Positions 1 through 8,944 of a stretch of DNA of 64,000 nucleotides are shown piece after piece. Both the position numbers and the translations under genes were made by a program. This DNA is from Blautia hansenii DSM 20583 (GTDB taxonomy: Bacteria; Bacillota; Clostridia; Lachnospirales; Lachnospiraceae). The notes beneath the pieces were generated by a model. That model worked only from the letters and a program-made list of their open reading frames with translations. It was not told the origin of the DNA and did no database searches. The stretch is taken from contig NZ_CP022413.2 of the NCBI RefSeq assembly GCF_002222595.2, forward strand, positions 1,380,001-1,444,000. The letters are read 5' to 3'. How positions within the stretch are numbered: position 1 is the first letter of the stretch; each line of letters begins with the position of its first letter.

Positions 1-316
1 GTTCTGCGTAAAGGTCTGCGGTGATTTTTGCGCCCATGGGATAACCGCAGAAAATCCCCATACATAATGCGTAAGCGCCGGATGGAGACAGGGCAAAGGC
101 TTTTTTCCAAAATTTTTTCGGGGCTTCAAAAAGTTTGTCCAGCAGCCCTGTTTTGATGCAGATATTGGATAAAATCATAAAAGGCAAAAGCGAAGGCAAA
201 AGGGTATAAAACCACAACATAAGCCCTGCCTTGGCATAGGAAAACGCCTGAGAGGGAAATAATAAAAGAAAAAATAAAAAGAATAGTAGGGCAAAAGGAA
301 GAAGAATTTTTTTCAT
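1..316 (-). CDS. ylbJ: YlbJ-like sporulation integral membrane protein (N-terminal part, runs off the window)
   Basis: Reading the minus strand from the ATG at 316 gives 105 residues without a stop before the window edge. The protein opens with a hydrophobic segment (about residues 3-25), then a second membrane stretch containing MLWFYTLLPSLLPFMI, and later the motif FCGYPMGAKI. This LLPF plus GYPMGAK combination is characteristic of the nucleoside-recognition/YlbJ family, membrane proteins needed for spore cortex formation in Bacillus. It is divergent from pepD, so the 317-447 gap should hold both promoters. The C-terminal two thirds are missing because of the window edge, not because of a mutation. 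A general nucleoside-recognition (Gate) domain protein is the alternative name. Confidence 0.85.
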   Translation of the reverse strand, partial: MKKILLPFALLFFLFFLLLFPSQAFSYAKAGLMLWFYTLLPSLLPFMILSNICIKTGLLDKLFEAPKKFWKKAFALSPSGAYALCMGIFCGYPMGAKITADLYAE

Positions 317-447
317 GATAAAATCCCGAGGTTTTTATCTAAAATATATGTGAGAAGAAATAGAATATTCAAGTTTTTCCGGAAAGCTTGCTATTTTTTT
401 CAATCTGTGTAAGAATGAAGAAAGAAAAGAAACAGGAGGAAACAAAA

Positions 448-1899
448 ATGGCAGTATTAGAACATTTACAGCCTGAAAGGGTATTTTATTATTTTGAGGA
501 AATCAGTAAAATTCCTCGCGGCTCAGGAAATACAAAGGAAATCAGTGATTATCTGGTAAGCTTTGCAAATTCTCATAATTTACGCTGTATTCAGGATGAT
601 GATAATAATGTAATTATTTTTAAAGAGGCTTCCGAGGGTTATGAAAATGCGCCTGTGGTTATGCTTCAGGGACACATGGATATGGTTTGCGAAAAAACAG
701 CAGACAGTACACATGATTTTACAAAGGACCCGCTGCAGCTTCGGATAGAGGGTGATTTTGTTTCTGCAACCAACACAACCTTAGGCGGAGATAACGGAAT
801 TGCCGTTGCTTACGGACTGGCAATTATGGAAGATACCACCCTTTCCCATCCGGCGCTGGAGCTGGTTATTACCGTAGATGAGGAAATCGGACTTTTGGGA
901 GCAGCCTCTGTTGACACAACGCCTTTAAAGGCAAAATATTTAATCAATCTGGACTCAGAAGAGGAAGGATATATTTGTGCAGGCTGTGCAGGAGGAATGA
1001 CAGCGGTTTCCGAAATTCCTGTTCGCTATCAGGAATATACGGATTATAAATGGAGAGTAAAAGTATCCGGACTTTTAGGTGGTCACTCCGGTGCAGAAAT
1101 CGATAAGAACAGAGCAAATGCCACATTGCTTTTGGCACGTTTTCTGCATGAAGGAAAAGAACTTGCAGAGTATTCCGTTTCAGAGCTTTTCGGAGGACAA
1201 AAAGACAATGCCATTCCGAGAGAGGCAGAGGCATTAGTGCTGGCATCCAAGGAAGACGGAGAAAAGCTTTCTGCTTATGCGGCAGCCTATACAGAAGCCC
1301 TGAGAAAAGAATATACAGGAAGTGACGAAGAGATTACTGTTACCGTAGAGGAGGAAGGACAGGGCACAGAGCCGGTGCTTCATCCGGTAAGTCAGGAAAA
1401 AGCGCTGTTTTTCCTTTTGAATTATCCAAACGGCATTCAGAAGATGTGTGGGTTTATTGACGGTCTGGTAGAGACCTCCTGTAACGTGGGAATTACAAAA
1501 CTGACTCCTGCTGTATTGAGCTGCTCTGCCAGTGTGAGAAGCTCTGTGGGAACGGCAAAGAAAGCGCTGGCTGATAAAATCGGATATCTGACAGAATTTT
1601 TAGGCGGTACTTTCACCATAGAAGGGGAATATCCTGCATGGGAATTCAAACAGGACTCTAAGCTTCGTCAGGTGTTGGTGGATGTATATGAGGAAATGTA
1701 TCAGAAAGAGCCTGTTGTGAATGTTATTCACGCCGGCCTGGAATGTGGTTTATTCTACGAGAAAATTGCAGGACTGGACTGTGTATCTATCGGCCCTGAC
1801 ATGCAGGATATTCATACTTCCGAGGAGAAGCTTTCTATCTCCTCCGTAGAGCGTGTATGGAACTATTTATTAGAGGTTTTAAAAAGAATAAAGGAATAA
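448..1899 (+). CDS. pepD: Aminoacyl-histidine dipeptidase (M20C family, PepD)
   Basis: A cytosolic Zn-dependent dipeptidase that cleaves Xaa-His and related dipeptides. The 483-residue product has the M20 metal ligands in order: GHMDMV (75-80), GGDNG (113-117), DEEIG (144-148) and a C-terminal PDMQDIHTSEE segment. The lid-domain signature LLGGHSGAEIDKNRANA is also present. The reading frame is open upstream to 388, but the ATG at 448 has an AGGAGG at about 434-439 and starts at the usual family N-terminus (MAVLEHLQPERVF). Length matches the family. It stands alone before a hairpin at 1911-1990 that could end its transcript. Confidence 0.95.
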   Translation: MAVLEHLQPERVFYYFEEISKIPRGSGNTKEISDYLVSFANSHNLRCIQDDDNNVIIFKEASEGYENAPVVMLQGHMDMVCEKTADSTHDFTKDPLQLRIEGDFVSATNTTLGGDNGIAVAYGLAIMEDTTLSHPALELVITVDEEIGLLGAASVDTTPLKAKYLINLDSEEEGYICAGCAGGMTAVSEIPVRYQEYTDYKWRVKVSGLLGGHSGAEIDKNRANATLLLARFLHEGKELAEYSVSELFGGQKDNAIPREAEALVLASKEDGEKLSAYAAAYTEALRKEYTGSDEEITVTVEEEGQGTEPVLHPVSQEKALFFLLNYPNGIQKMCGFIDGLVETSCNVGITKLTPAVLSCSASVRSSVGTAKKALADKIGYLTEFLGGTFTIEGEYPAWEFKQDSKLRQVLVDVYEEMYQKEPVVNVIHAGLECGLFYEKIAGLDCVSIGPDMQDIHTSEEKLSISSVERVWNYLLEVLKRIKE

Positions 1900-1910
1900 T
1901 GTCATAATTG

Positions 1911-1989
1911 CCTTCGTCTGCACATAGAATGATATGTAATGGTAAGCGTGTAGTTACCGGAGTATCTTGTGTGCAGACGGAGGTTTTTT
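1911..1989 (+). terminator. Long hairpin with T-tract after pepD; its 3' arm carries the next gene's ribosome site
   Basis: CCTTCGTCTGCACA near 1911 pairs (with G-U pairs) with TGTGCAGACGGAGG ending near 1984, followed directly by TTTTTT. Inside the loop GGTAA/TTACC and GATAT/GTATC can also pair, so the whole segment folds as one long interrupted hairpin. The CGGAGG of the 3' arm is also the Shine-Dalgarno of the M23 peptidase gene that starts at 1990, so the structure could both end pepD transcripts and hide the downstream start. Confidence 0.6.
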
Positions 1990-2658
1990 GTGCTGAAAAG
2001 ACTGCTGTTTTTATGTGTGATTTTGTTTTTGAATGTAAATCTTACAGGAGAATTAAAGGAAAAGGCTTCTTTGGAAGAGTTGAGGCAGAAAGGACTTCCT
2101 GTAAAAAGCATGGAAAATGCAGGGATTTCCAAAGAGGACATGGAAAAATATCTGGTTTTTTGGGAGGATTTAAAATGTTTTCCTGTTGCAGGGAGAATTA
2201 ACGCAAGGACGGAGACTTTTTCTTATGAAAACAGCTGGCATGAAAAAAGGCACTATGGAGGGGAACGATTTCATGAGGGCTGTGATATTTTTCCCAAGGA
2301 GTCAAAAACAGATTATTATCCGATTTTAAGCATGACAGAGGGCAGAGTGGAGAAAATCGGCTGGCTTCCTCTGGGCGGATATCGCATTGGGATTCGAAGT
2401 CCGGGAGGCGGGTATTTTTATTATGCACATTTATCCTCTTATGCAGAAGACTTTTCGGAAGGCGACAAGGTAAAGGCAGGAGAAATTTTAGGATTTTTGG
2501 GAGATACCGGATATGGAGAAGAAGGGACGAGAGGGAAATTTCCGCCCCATCTTCATCTGGGAATTTACATAGCAGAAAAAGAAAGAGAAGAATATCCTTT
2601 AAATCCTTATCCGGTACTGCAGTTCTTACAGGAGAGGCAGAAAAATTTTTTCTATTAA
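1990..2658 (+). CDS. Secreted M23-family metallopeptidase
   Basis: A probable cell-wall endopeptidase or LytM-like regulator acting outside the membrane. The product is about 222 residues with an N-terminal signal or anchor helix (LKRLLFLCVILFLNVNL). The M23 zinc motif is visible as HEGCDIF mid-protein, and a later HLHLGIYI supplies the HxH of the family. I chose the GTG at 1990 because CGGAGG ends five bases upstream; an in-frame GTG at 1969 is a worse start. Upstream is the hairpin at 1911-1989. The expected glycine-rich beta core (GGYFYYAHLSSY) is complete, so the enzyme looks catalytically intact rather than a degenerate LytM. Confidence 0.85.
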   Translation: MLKRLLFLCVILFLNVNLTGELKEKASLEELRQKGLPVKSMENAGISKEDMEKYLVFWEDLKCFPVAGRINARTETFSYENSWHEKRHYGGERFHEGCDIFPKESKTDYYPILSMTEGRVEKIGWLPLGGYRIGIRSPGGGYFYYAHLSSYAEDFSEGDKVKAGEILGFLGDTGYGEEGTRGKFPPHLHLGIYIAEKEREEYPLNPYPVLQFLQERQKNFFY

Positions 2659-2708
2659 AAAGAAAAGAAGTATGCTATACTTTAATGATAGTTAAGGAGT
2701 CATGTTTT

Positions 2709-3524
2709 ATGGAAATACGTTTATGGCGTGAATTGCTCATTCCTTATGAACTGGCAGTGAAGGATTTAGTGATGAAATTCAAGCTGCTGCAAAAAGAACA
2801 CAGGGAGAAAAACCTTTATTCTCCCATTGAACAGGTAACCGGTCGTGTTAAGTCTATTAACAGTATTCTGGAAAAAATGCAGGCGAAGCATGTTTCCTGG
2901 GAGGAGCTGGAGGAGAAGATTGAGGACATTGCCGGTGTGCGGATTATCTGCCAGTTTTGCGAAGACATTGAAAAGGTGGCGGCTTTAATTCGAAACCGCA
3001 GCGATATGAGGGTACTGGAGGAAAAGGATTACGTGACACAGGGAAAAGACAGCGGTTATCGAAGCTATCATATGATTGTGTCCTACTGTGCAGAAACCTT
3101 AGCCGGAAAAAAGGAAATTCATGCAGAAATTCAAATTCGGACCTTGGCAATGAATTTCTGGGCAACCATAGAACACTCTTTGCAGTATAAATATAAGGGA
3201 AATGTGCCGGCAGACCTTGCAGGCAGATTGACGGAGGCTGCAAATTCTGTGTTAAAGCTGGATGAAGAAATGTCTCTGGTGCGCAGCGAGGTGATGGATG
3301 CACAAAAATCCATGCTCCATCAGTCTAATCTGGTAGCAGATATTTTGAATAATATAGAAAATCTCTATTATTACGCAAACAGAAGGGAAACAGGTAAAAT
3401 ATTGGAAGAATTTTATCGTGTATATGAGGAGAAAAATCCTCAAAAGCTGGAAAGCTTTTACAAAGAATTGGATTTTATTGCAGAAGGATGCCGTGCACAG
3501 GCGTTGACATACGAAGATATATAG
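2709..3524 (+). CDS. Small alarmone synthetase, RelQ/YjbM-type GTP pyrophosphokinase family
   Basis: Synthesises (p)ppGpp from ATP and GTP/GDP in the cytosol. The 271-residue protein has the RelA/SpoT synthetase domain without the HD hydrolase or the TGS/ACT regulatory domains. Visible motifs are GRVKSINSILEKM, IEDIAGVRIICQF, KDSGYRSYHMIV and EIQIRTLAMNFWATIEHSLQYKYKG, all typical of the RelQ/YjbM branch. The ATG at 2709 has TAAGGAG nine bases upstream; an upstream in-frame ATG at 2685 lacks such a site. A TATACT at 2676-2681 may be its -10 box. It is followed 19 bp later by the RsmF-like gene, with which it may be transcribed. Confidence 0.92.
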   Translation: MEIRLWRELLIPYELAVKDLVMKFKLLQKEHREKNLYSPIEQVTGRVKSINSILEKMQAKHVSWEELEEKIEDIAGVRIICQFCEDIEKVAALIRNRSDMRVLEEKDYVTQGKDSGYRSYHMIVSYCAETLAGKKEIHAEIQIRTLAMNFWATIEHSLQYKYKGNVPADLAGRLTEAANSVLKLDEEMSLVRSEVMDAQKSMLHQSNLVADILNNIENLYYYANRRETGKILEEFYRVYEEKNPQKLESFYKELDFIAEGCRAQALTYEDI

Positions 3525-3543
3525 AATAAAGGACAGAGAAAGT

Positions 3544-4935
3544 ATGATAAATTTACCGGAAGAATACGAAAAGGAAATGCGCAGCCTGCTGGGGGCAGAG
3601 TTTGAGGAATATAAGAAAATCTATGAACAGCCTGTCCGACAGGGACTGCGTTTTAATCCCTACAAGCTGACAAAGCCTGTATGGGAAGAAATCATGCCTT
3701 TTGAAAAAGAAGAAATTCCGTGGGTAGAAAACGGATATTATATTCACGGAGGGGAAGGAAATCCTGCAAGACATCCCTATTATTTTGCAGGTCTTTATTA
3801 CCTTCAGGAGCCCAGCGCCATGACGCCTGCAAGCCGTCTGGAGATTCAGCCGTATGATAAGGTACTGGATTTGTGTGCGGCTCCGGGAGGAAAGGCTACG
3901 GAGCTGGTAGGGAGATTACAGGGAAAAGGTTTTTTGCTGGCAAATGATTTAAGCAACAGCAGGGCAAAGGCTCTTTTGAAAAATCTGGAGCTTACCGGTG
4001 CGCCGAATTTTTATGTCACCAGCGAAGAACCGGCAAAACTGGTAAAAAGCTTTCCGGAATTTTTTGATAAAATCTTGATTGACGCACCCTGCTCCGGTGA
4101 GGGAATGTTCCATAAAGAACCGAAAATGGCAGAGTATTGGCTGGAGAAATCACCGGACTATTATGCAGAAATTCAAAAGGAGCTGATTGTGCAGGGAGCG
4201 CAGATGTTAAAGCCGGGAGGGAAAATGCTTTATTCTACCTGTACGTTTTCCAAAAAGGAGAATGAGGAGACCATTGCCTATCTGCTGGAACAGTGCGAAG
4301 ACATGGAGGTGCTTGCTCCTTTGGGCTATGGGGGCTTTTCGGAAGGCTTTCCTTTGGAAGGGAAAAGTGAGGAAATGTGTAGCCAACTGAAAAAATGTGT
4401 GCGAATTTTTCCACATAAAATGGCAGGGGAAGGACATTTTCTGGCTCTGTTACAGAAAAAAGGAAACGGAGAAAAAAGTGTGCCGAGAAAAACAGTGGCT
4501 GCAAAAAAGGATGAAAAACCAGATGCTTGTGTGGAAGAGTTTTTAAAACTGGTGTCCTTTGATTTCTCTGAGGGAAAGCTGAAAAAGGAAAAGGATAAGG
4601 TATATTTTTTACCGGGAGACGGAAATATGCCAAAGCTTCGGTATCTGCGTACCGGTCTTTATCTGGGAGAGATACGAAAAAATCGTTTTGAGCCCAGTCA
4701 GGCTTTGGCAATGGCATTGTCACCGAAGACCTTTGCTTCCTGCGTTCTGCTTTCCTCCAAGGATATTCGTACTGTGAAATATTTAAAGGGAGAAACCATT
4801 GATGTGGCAGACTTAAAGCCTGCAAAGGAAAAGGGCTGGCAGCTTGTGTGTGTAGACGGTTTTTCTCTGGGCTTTGGAAAGTTGGACAGAGGAATTTTGA
4901 AAAATAAATATTATCCGGGCTGGAGAATGCAGTAA
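3544..4935 (+). CDS. RsmF/RsmB-type rRNA m5C methyltransferase (NOL1/NOP2/Sun family)
   Basis: A SAM-dependent 16S rRNA cytosine-5 methyltransferase. The 463-residue protein has the SAM-binding loop CAAPGGK (111-117), the catalytic DAPCSGEG (180-187) and the second cysteine in STCTFS (231-236), which is the TC/PC two-cysteine arrangement of RNA m5C enzymes. A C-terminal RNA-binding extension of about 150 residues containing a Lys-rich linker resembles the RsmF PUA-like tail. The stop overlaps the next ATG by one base (TAATG), so it is translationally coupled to the pseudouridine synthase. The exact target base cannot be told from sequence. Confidence 0.93.
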   Translation: MINLPEEYEKEMRSLLGAEFEEYKKIYEQPVRQGLRFNPYKLTKPVWEEIMPFEKEEIPWVENGYYIHGGEGNPARHPYYFAGLYYLQEPSAMTPASRLEIQPYDKVLDLCAAPGGKATELVGRLQGKGFLLANDLSNSRAKALLKNLELTGAPNFYVTSEEPAKLVKSFPEFFDKILIDAPCSGEGMFHKEPKMAEYWLEKSPDYYAEIQKELIVQGAQMLKPGGKMLYSTCTFSKKENEETIAYLLEQCEDMEVLAPLGYGGFSEGFPLEGKSEEMCSQLKKCVRIFPHKMAGEGHFLALLQKKGNGEKSVPRKTVAAKKDEKPDACVEEFLKLVSFDFSEGKLKKEKDKVYFLPGDGNMPKLRYLRTGLYLGEIRKNRFEPSQALAMALSPKTFASCVLLSSKDIRTVKYLKGETIDVADLKPAKEKGWQLVCVDGFSLGFGKLDRGILKNKYYPGWRMQ

Positions 4936-5651
4936 TGGGAAAAATAAGATTAGATAAATATCTGGCAGATATGGGACTGGGTACAAGAACAGAAGTAAAA
5001 AGGGATATCAAAAAGGGCAGGATTTCCGTAAACGGAGAAATTGTCAAAAGTCCCGAATATAAAATAGATATACAGACAGACGTGGTTTTGGCAGACGGAA
5101 AAGAGATTGCTTATGAGGAGCTGGTTTATTATATGTTAAATAAGCCTCAGGGCGTGGTGTCTGCCACAGAAGACAGACGGGATAAGACGGTGCTGGATTT
5201 GATTTCTGAGAAAAAAAGAAAAGATTTGTTTCCGGTAGGGCGTCTGGATAAGGATACAGAAGGGCTGCTGCTGATTACCAATGACGGCGAGCTGGCGCAT
5301 AATCTATTGTCTCCGAAAAAACATGTAGATAAAAAGTATTTTGTCCGTTTAAGGGATGCGCTGTCAGAGGAAGATAAAAAGCATTTGGAAGAAGGCGTTG
5401 ATATCGGAGAAGACAAGCTTACCCTGCCTTCTCATGTTTTTGTTTTAAATGAGAAAAGAGATGAGGCAGAGATTGTTATTCGGGAAGGAAAGTTTCATCA
5501 GATAAAGAGAATGTTTCACGCAGTGGGAAATGAAGTGGTGTTTTTAAAACGGCTGTCTATGGGAAGTCTGACATTGGATGAAGCTCTTTTAACAGGAGAA
5601 TATCGTTTGCTGACACCACAGGAGATTGAGAGGTTGAAGGAAAATGCTTGA
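4935..5651 (+). CDS. RsuA/RluB/E/F-family pseudouridine synthase
   Basis: Converts uridine to pseudouridine in rRNA. An N-terminal S4 RNA-binding domain (residues 3-60, RLDKYLADMGLGTRTEVKRD) is followed by the catalytic domain with VGRLDKDTEGLLLITNDGEL; D105 is the expected nucleophile. FHQIKRMFHAVG near the C-terminus is the family's second motif. At 238 residues it is normal length. The start overlaps the stop of the methyltransferase by one base and the stop overlaps the HAD gene by eight bases, which fits an operon of RNA-modification genes. Whether it acts on 16S or 23S rRNA is not decided by the sequence. Confidence 0.93.
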   Translation: MGKIRLDKYLADMGLGTRTEVKRDIKKGRISVNGEIVKSPEYKIDIQTDVVLADGKEIAYEELVYYMLNKPQGVVSATEDRRDKTVLDLISEKKRKDLFPVGRLDKDTEGLLLITNDGELAHNLLSPKKHVDKKYFVRLRDALSEEDKKHLEEGVDIGEDKLTLPSHVFVLNEKRDEAEIVIREGKFHQIKRMFHAVGNEVVFLKRLSMGSLTLDEALLTGEYRLLTPQEIERLKENA

Positions 5652-6303
5652 AAATATAAAAGCAGTGATTTTTGATTTAGACGGGACATTGGTAGACTCT
5701 ATGTGGATGTGGAAATCCATTGATGTGGAGTATTTGGGAAGAAAAGGAATAGCCGTACCTGAGGATATTCAGGCATTTCAGGAAGAGCTGGAGGGTATGG
5801 GATTTACAGAAACCGCTGTTTTCTTTAAGAACAGATTTCAGATTGAAGACTCCTTAGAAGAAATCAAAAAAACATGGATTTTCATGGCGGAGGAAAAATA
5901 CTGTAATGAAGTTCCCTTAAAAGCGGGAGTAAGAGAATTTTTAGAAGAGCTGAGAAACAGAAATATCCGTATTGGAATTAGCTCCAGCAACAGCAGAGAA
6001 TTAATTCAGGTAGTTTTAAAAGCCCATGGAATTGCAGAATATTTTGACTGTATCACTACCTGCTGTGAAGTACCAAACAGCAAACCGGCGCCGGACGTCT
6101 ATTTAAAGACTGCCGAGGGATTACAGGTTGAGCCAAAGGACTGCCTTGTCTTTGAAGACGTTCCTATGGGAATTATGGCAGGAAAGAATGCAGGCATGCA
6201 GGTGTGTGCTGTGGAGGATGCTTACAGCAAAAGACAGGAGGCAGAAAAACGCAGACTTGCGGACTATTACATAGAGGATTATTATGAGGTATTAAATTTA
6301 TGA
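5644..6303 (+). CDS. HAD-superfamily phosphatase, beta-phosphoglucomutase-like
   Basis: A cytosolic hydrolase of the HAD superfamily, subfamily IA. Motif I is IFDLDGTLVDS with D11 and D13, motif II is GISSSNS, motif III is the lysine in NSKPAPDVYL, and motif IV is VFEDVPMGI. The alpha-helical cap lies between motifs I and II, as in beta-phosphoglucomutase and small sugar-phosphate phosphatases. The substrate cannot be named. It overlaps both neighbours (eight bases upstream, four bases ATGA downstream), so it belongs to the same operon. Confidence 0.9.
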   Translation: MLENIKAVIFDLDGTLVDSMWMWKSIDVEYLGRKGIAVPEDIQAFQEELEGMGFTETAVFFKNRFQIEDSLEEIKKTWIFMAEEKYCNEVPLKAGVREFLEELRNRNIRIGISSSNSRELIQVVLKAHGIAEYFDCITTCCEVPNSKPAPDVYLKTAEGLQVEPKDCLVFEDVPMGIMAGKNAGMQVCAVEDAYSKRQEAEKRRLADYYIEDYYEVLNL

Positions 6304-8171
6304 ATACAAAATTTTTGCCTGTGACAAAAGAGGAGATGGAAGCAAGAGGCATTTGGCAGCCGGATTTCGTCTATATTTGCGGTGATGCTTATGTAGACCA
6401 TCCCTCTTTTGGCGCAGCCATTATTACCAGACTTTTGGAAAGTCGTGGATATTCTGTGGGAATGATTGCACAGCCGGACTGGAGAAAAAAGGAAAGTATT
6501 GCTGTTTTCGGAGAGCCCAGACTGGGATTTCTGGTCTCGGCGGGAAATATGGACTCTATGGTTAATCATTACACCGTAGCCCAAAAGCATCGAAAACAGG
6601 ATGCCTATTCTCCGGGAGGAAAAATGGGACTACGTCCGGACAGAGCCGTAACGGTATACAGCAATTTAATCCGTCAGACGTATAAGCATACGCCGATTAT
6701 TTTGGGCGGTATTGAGGCTTCCCTTCGAAGGCTGGCACATTATGATTATTGGTCAGACGGAATGAAACGTTCTGTTTTAATGGATGCAGGTGCAGATTTG
6801 ATTTCTTACGGAATGGGAGAACACAGTATTCTGGAAATTGCGGAAGCATTGGACAAGGGATTTCCTGTAAGTTCCATTACGTTTATTCCGGGAACGGTTT
6901 ATAAGACAAAAGAAATGCCAAAAGGAGAACTGCTGCCCTCTTATGAACAGCTTTGTGAAAATAAAAAGGCCTATGCAGACAGTTTTCGTATACAGTATGA
7001 AAACACAGATGCGTTTTCCGGCAAGGTTCTGATAGAGGATTACGGAAACAGAGGCTATGTGGTACAAAATCCTCCTGCCAAGCCATTGAGTCAGAAGGAA
7101 ATGGATGAGGTTTATGCTTTGCCTTATGCAAGAACCTACCATCCCATGTATGAAAAGCAGGGAAAAATTCCCGCAATCGAAGAAATCAAGTTCAGTATTA
7201 CCAGTAACAGAGGCTGCTTTGGCGGATGTAATTTCTGTGCACTAACCTTTCATCAGGGCCGAATTGTACAGACCAGAAGCCATGCCTCTATTATAGAAGA
7301 GGCAAAATCTTATGTGACGGAAAAGGATTTTAAAGGATATATTCATGACGTGGGAGGACCTACGGCAGATTTTCGTCATCCTGCCTGCAAAAAGCAGGAG
7401 ACAAAAGGGGTGTGTACCAATAGGCAGTGTCTGTTTCCAAAGCCCTGCAAAAATCTGAATACAGACCACAAGGATTATCTGGAGCTTCTTCGGAAGCTGC
7501 GAAATATATCCGGTGTAAAAAAGGTCTTTATACGCTCCGGTATTCGTTTTGACTATGTAAATGCAGATACTTCTTCTGCATTTTTGGATGAACTGGCAAA
7601 ATATCATGTCAGCGGACAGCTTCGTGTAGCGCCGGAGCATGTATCTGACGAAGTGCTGTATTATATGGGAAAACCGGAGCATGCAGTTTATCAGCAGTTT
7701 TTAAAAAAATTTGAAAAGGCAAATGCAAGGTCAGGGAAAAAGCAGTATGTAGTTCCGTATCTTATGTCTTCCCATCCGGGGTGTACTATAACAGAAGCCG
7801 TGAAGCTGGCAGAGTATGTGCGGGATATGGGATTTATGCCGGAGCAGGTACAGGATTTTTATCCTACGCCGTCTACGATGTCTACCTGTATGTATTACAC
7901 AGGGATAGACCCAAGAACAGGAAAGAAGGTTTATGTACCGAAAACCTTCAAAGAAAAAGCCATGCAGAGGGCTTTGCTTCAATATAAAAATCCGGAAAAT
8001 TATGAGCTGGTAAAAGAAGCTCTGCTGCTGGCAGGAAGAAAAGATTTAATCGGTTTTGACAAGAAATGTCTGATACGTCCGAGAGGAGCAGGGAAGAAAG
8101 AGCAGCGCAGAAATAAGCCTGTGGAAAAGAAAAAGAAATCCATTCGAAACGTACATAAAAGAAAGGGTTAG
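6300..8171 (+). CDS. YgiQ family radical SAM protein
   Basis: A large radical-SAM protein of unknown reaction, 623 residues, matching the conserved bacterial YgiQ/UPF0313 family. An N-terminal domain (DFVYICGDAYVDHPSFG) precedes the radical SAM core, in which CFGGCNFC (about residue 306-313) supplies the CxxxCxxC ligands of the 4Fe-4S cluster. The C-terminal half has APEHVSDEVLYYMGKP and the PYLMSSHPGCT motif. The C-terminus is Arg/Lys-rich (EKKKKSIRNVHKRKG), suggesting nucleic-acid contact. It begins with an ATGA overlap on the HAD gene and ends 3 bp before the SDR gene. Confidence 0.92.
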   Translation: MNTKFLPVTKEEMEARGIWQPDFVYICGDAYVDHPSFGAAIITRLLESRGYSVGMIAQPDWRKKESIAVFGEPRLGFLVSAGNMDSMVNHYTVAQKHRKQDAYSPGGKMGLRPDRAVTVYSNLIRQTYKHTPIILGGIEASLRRLAHYDYWSDGMKRSVLMDAGADLISYGMGEHSILEIAEALDKGFPVSSITFIPGTVYKTKEMPKGELLPSYEQLCENKKAYADSFRIQYENTDAFSGKVLIEDYGNRGYVVQNPPAKPLSQKEMDEVYALPYARTYHPMYEKQGKIPAIEEIKFSITSNRGCFGGCNFCALTFHQGRIVQTRSHASIIEEAKSYVTEKDFKGYIHDVGGPTADFRHPACKKQETKGVCTNRQCLFPKPCKNLNTDHKDYLELLRKLRNISGVKKVFIRSGIRFDYVNADTSSAFLDELAKYHVSGQLRVAPEHVSDEVLYYMGKPEHAVYQQFLKKFEKANARSGKKQYVVPYLMSSHPGCTITEAVKLAEYVRDMGFMPEQVQDFYPTPSTMSTCMYYTGIDPRTGKKVYVPKTFKEKAMQRALLQYKNPENYELVKEALLLAGRKDLIGFDKKCLIRPRGAGKKEQRRNKPVEKKKKSIRNVHKRKG

Positions 8172-8174
8172 CTT

Positions 8175-8918
8175 ATGAAAATCGCAGTGATTACAGGGGC
8201 TTCCTCCGGCATGGGAAAGGCTTTTACAAAGCAGATTGACGAAAAATATCAAGAGCTGGATGAAATCTGGGTAATTGCCAGAAAAAAAGAAGGCTTAGAA
8301 GGATTAAAAAAGGAAATTTCCAAATTGCGTATTTTGCCTATGGATTTAACAGACAGACAGGCTTTGGAGGAATTTTCCACACTTTTAAAAAGAGAAAAGC
8401 CGTGTATTCAAATTTTGGTGGAAAGTGCGGGAATGGGAATTCAGAAAAAAATAGAAGATACTGCTGTGGATGACCTGCGTAGGATGACAGAATTAAATTG
8501 TACGGCGCTGACAGCATTTGTGGCTATGTGTCTTCCTTATTGCGAAAAGGGCAGCCGTATTTTATGTCTTGCAAGTGGTGCTGCTTTTGTGCCACAGCCG
8601 AGTTTTGCGGTGTATGCTGCTTCAAAGTCTTATGTGCTTTCTTTTGCAAGGGCTCTGGGAGCAGAGCAAAAGGGCAGAATTGTGGTTACAGCCGTATGTC
8701 CGGGACCGGTAGATACCCCATTTTTAGAGAAAATGGGCGGAAAAGAAAATATGCCTTTTTATAAGAAGCCTTTTATAGCCGATGCAGAAGCAGTGGTGAA
8801 AAAGGCGTTAAAAGACAGCGAAAGAGGACGGGAGATTTCCGTGTATGGTTTTGCAATGAAAGCCTTGCGGGCAGTCTGTAAAATAGTACCCATAAGGCTT
8901 CTGATGCGTTTTATGTAA
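8175..8918 (+). CDS. SDR-family NAD(P)-dependent oxidoreductase
   Basis: A classical short-chain dehydrogenase of 247 residues. The N-terminal Rossmann glycine motif is TGASSGMGKAF, the NAG-like segment is SAGMG, and the catalytic Ser plus YxxxK are in CLASGAAFVPQPSFAVYAASK. The C-terminal tail (KALRAVCKIVPIRLLMRF) is hydrophobic and basic, as in SDRs that associate with membranes. The substrate is unknown. It follows ygiQ after three bases and precedes the unknown membrane gene by 26 bp, with AAGGAGCG upstream of the latter. Confidence 0.9.
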   Translation: MKIAVITGASSGMGKAFTKQIDEKYQELDEIWVIARKKEGLEGLKKEISKLRILPMDLTDRQALEEFSTLLKREKPCIQILVESAGMGIQKKIEDTAVDDLRRMTELNCTALTAFVAMCLPYCEKGSRILCLASGAAFVPQPSFAVYAASKSYVLSFARALGAEQKGRIVVTAVCPGPVDTPFLEKMGGKENMPFYKKPFIADAEAVVKKALKDSERGREISVYGFAMKALRAVCKIVPIRLLMRFM

Positions 8919-8944
8919 AAAGAAATCCCTAAGGAGCGATAAAA

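Noticed and set aside
1908..2201. 97-residue ORF starting at 1908
   Set aside because: It is the out-of-frame shadow of the M23 peptidase and its leader hairpin; no ribosome site of its own.
4235..5047. 270-residue minus-strand ORF under the methyltransferase gene
   Set aside because: Low-complexity Phe/Pro/Ser composition typical of a reverse shadow, and the plus strand gene has all catalytic motifs.
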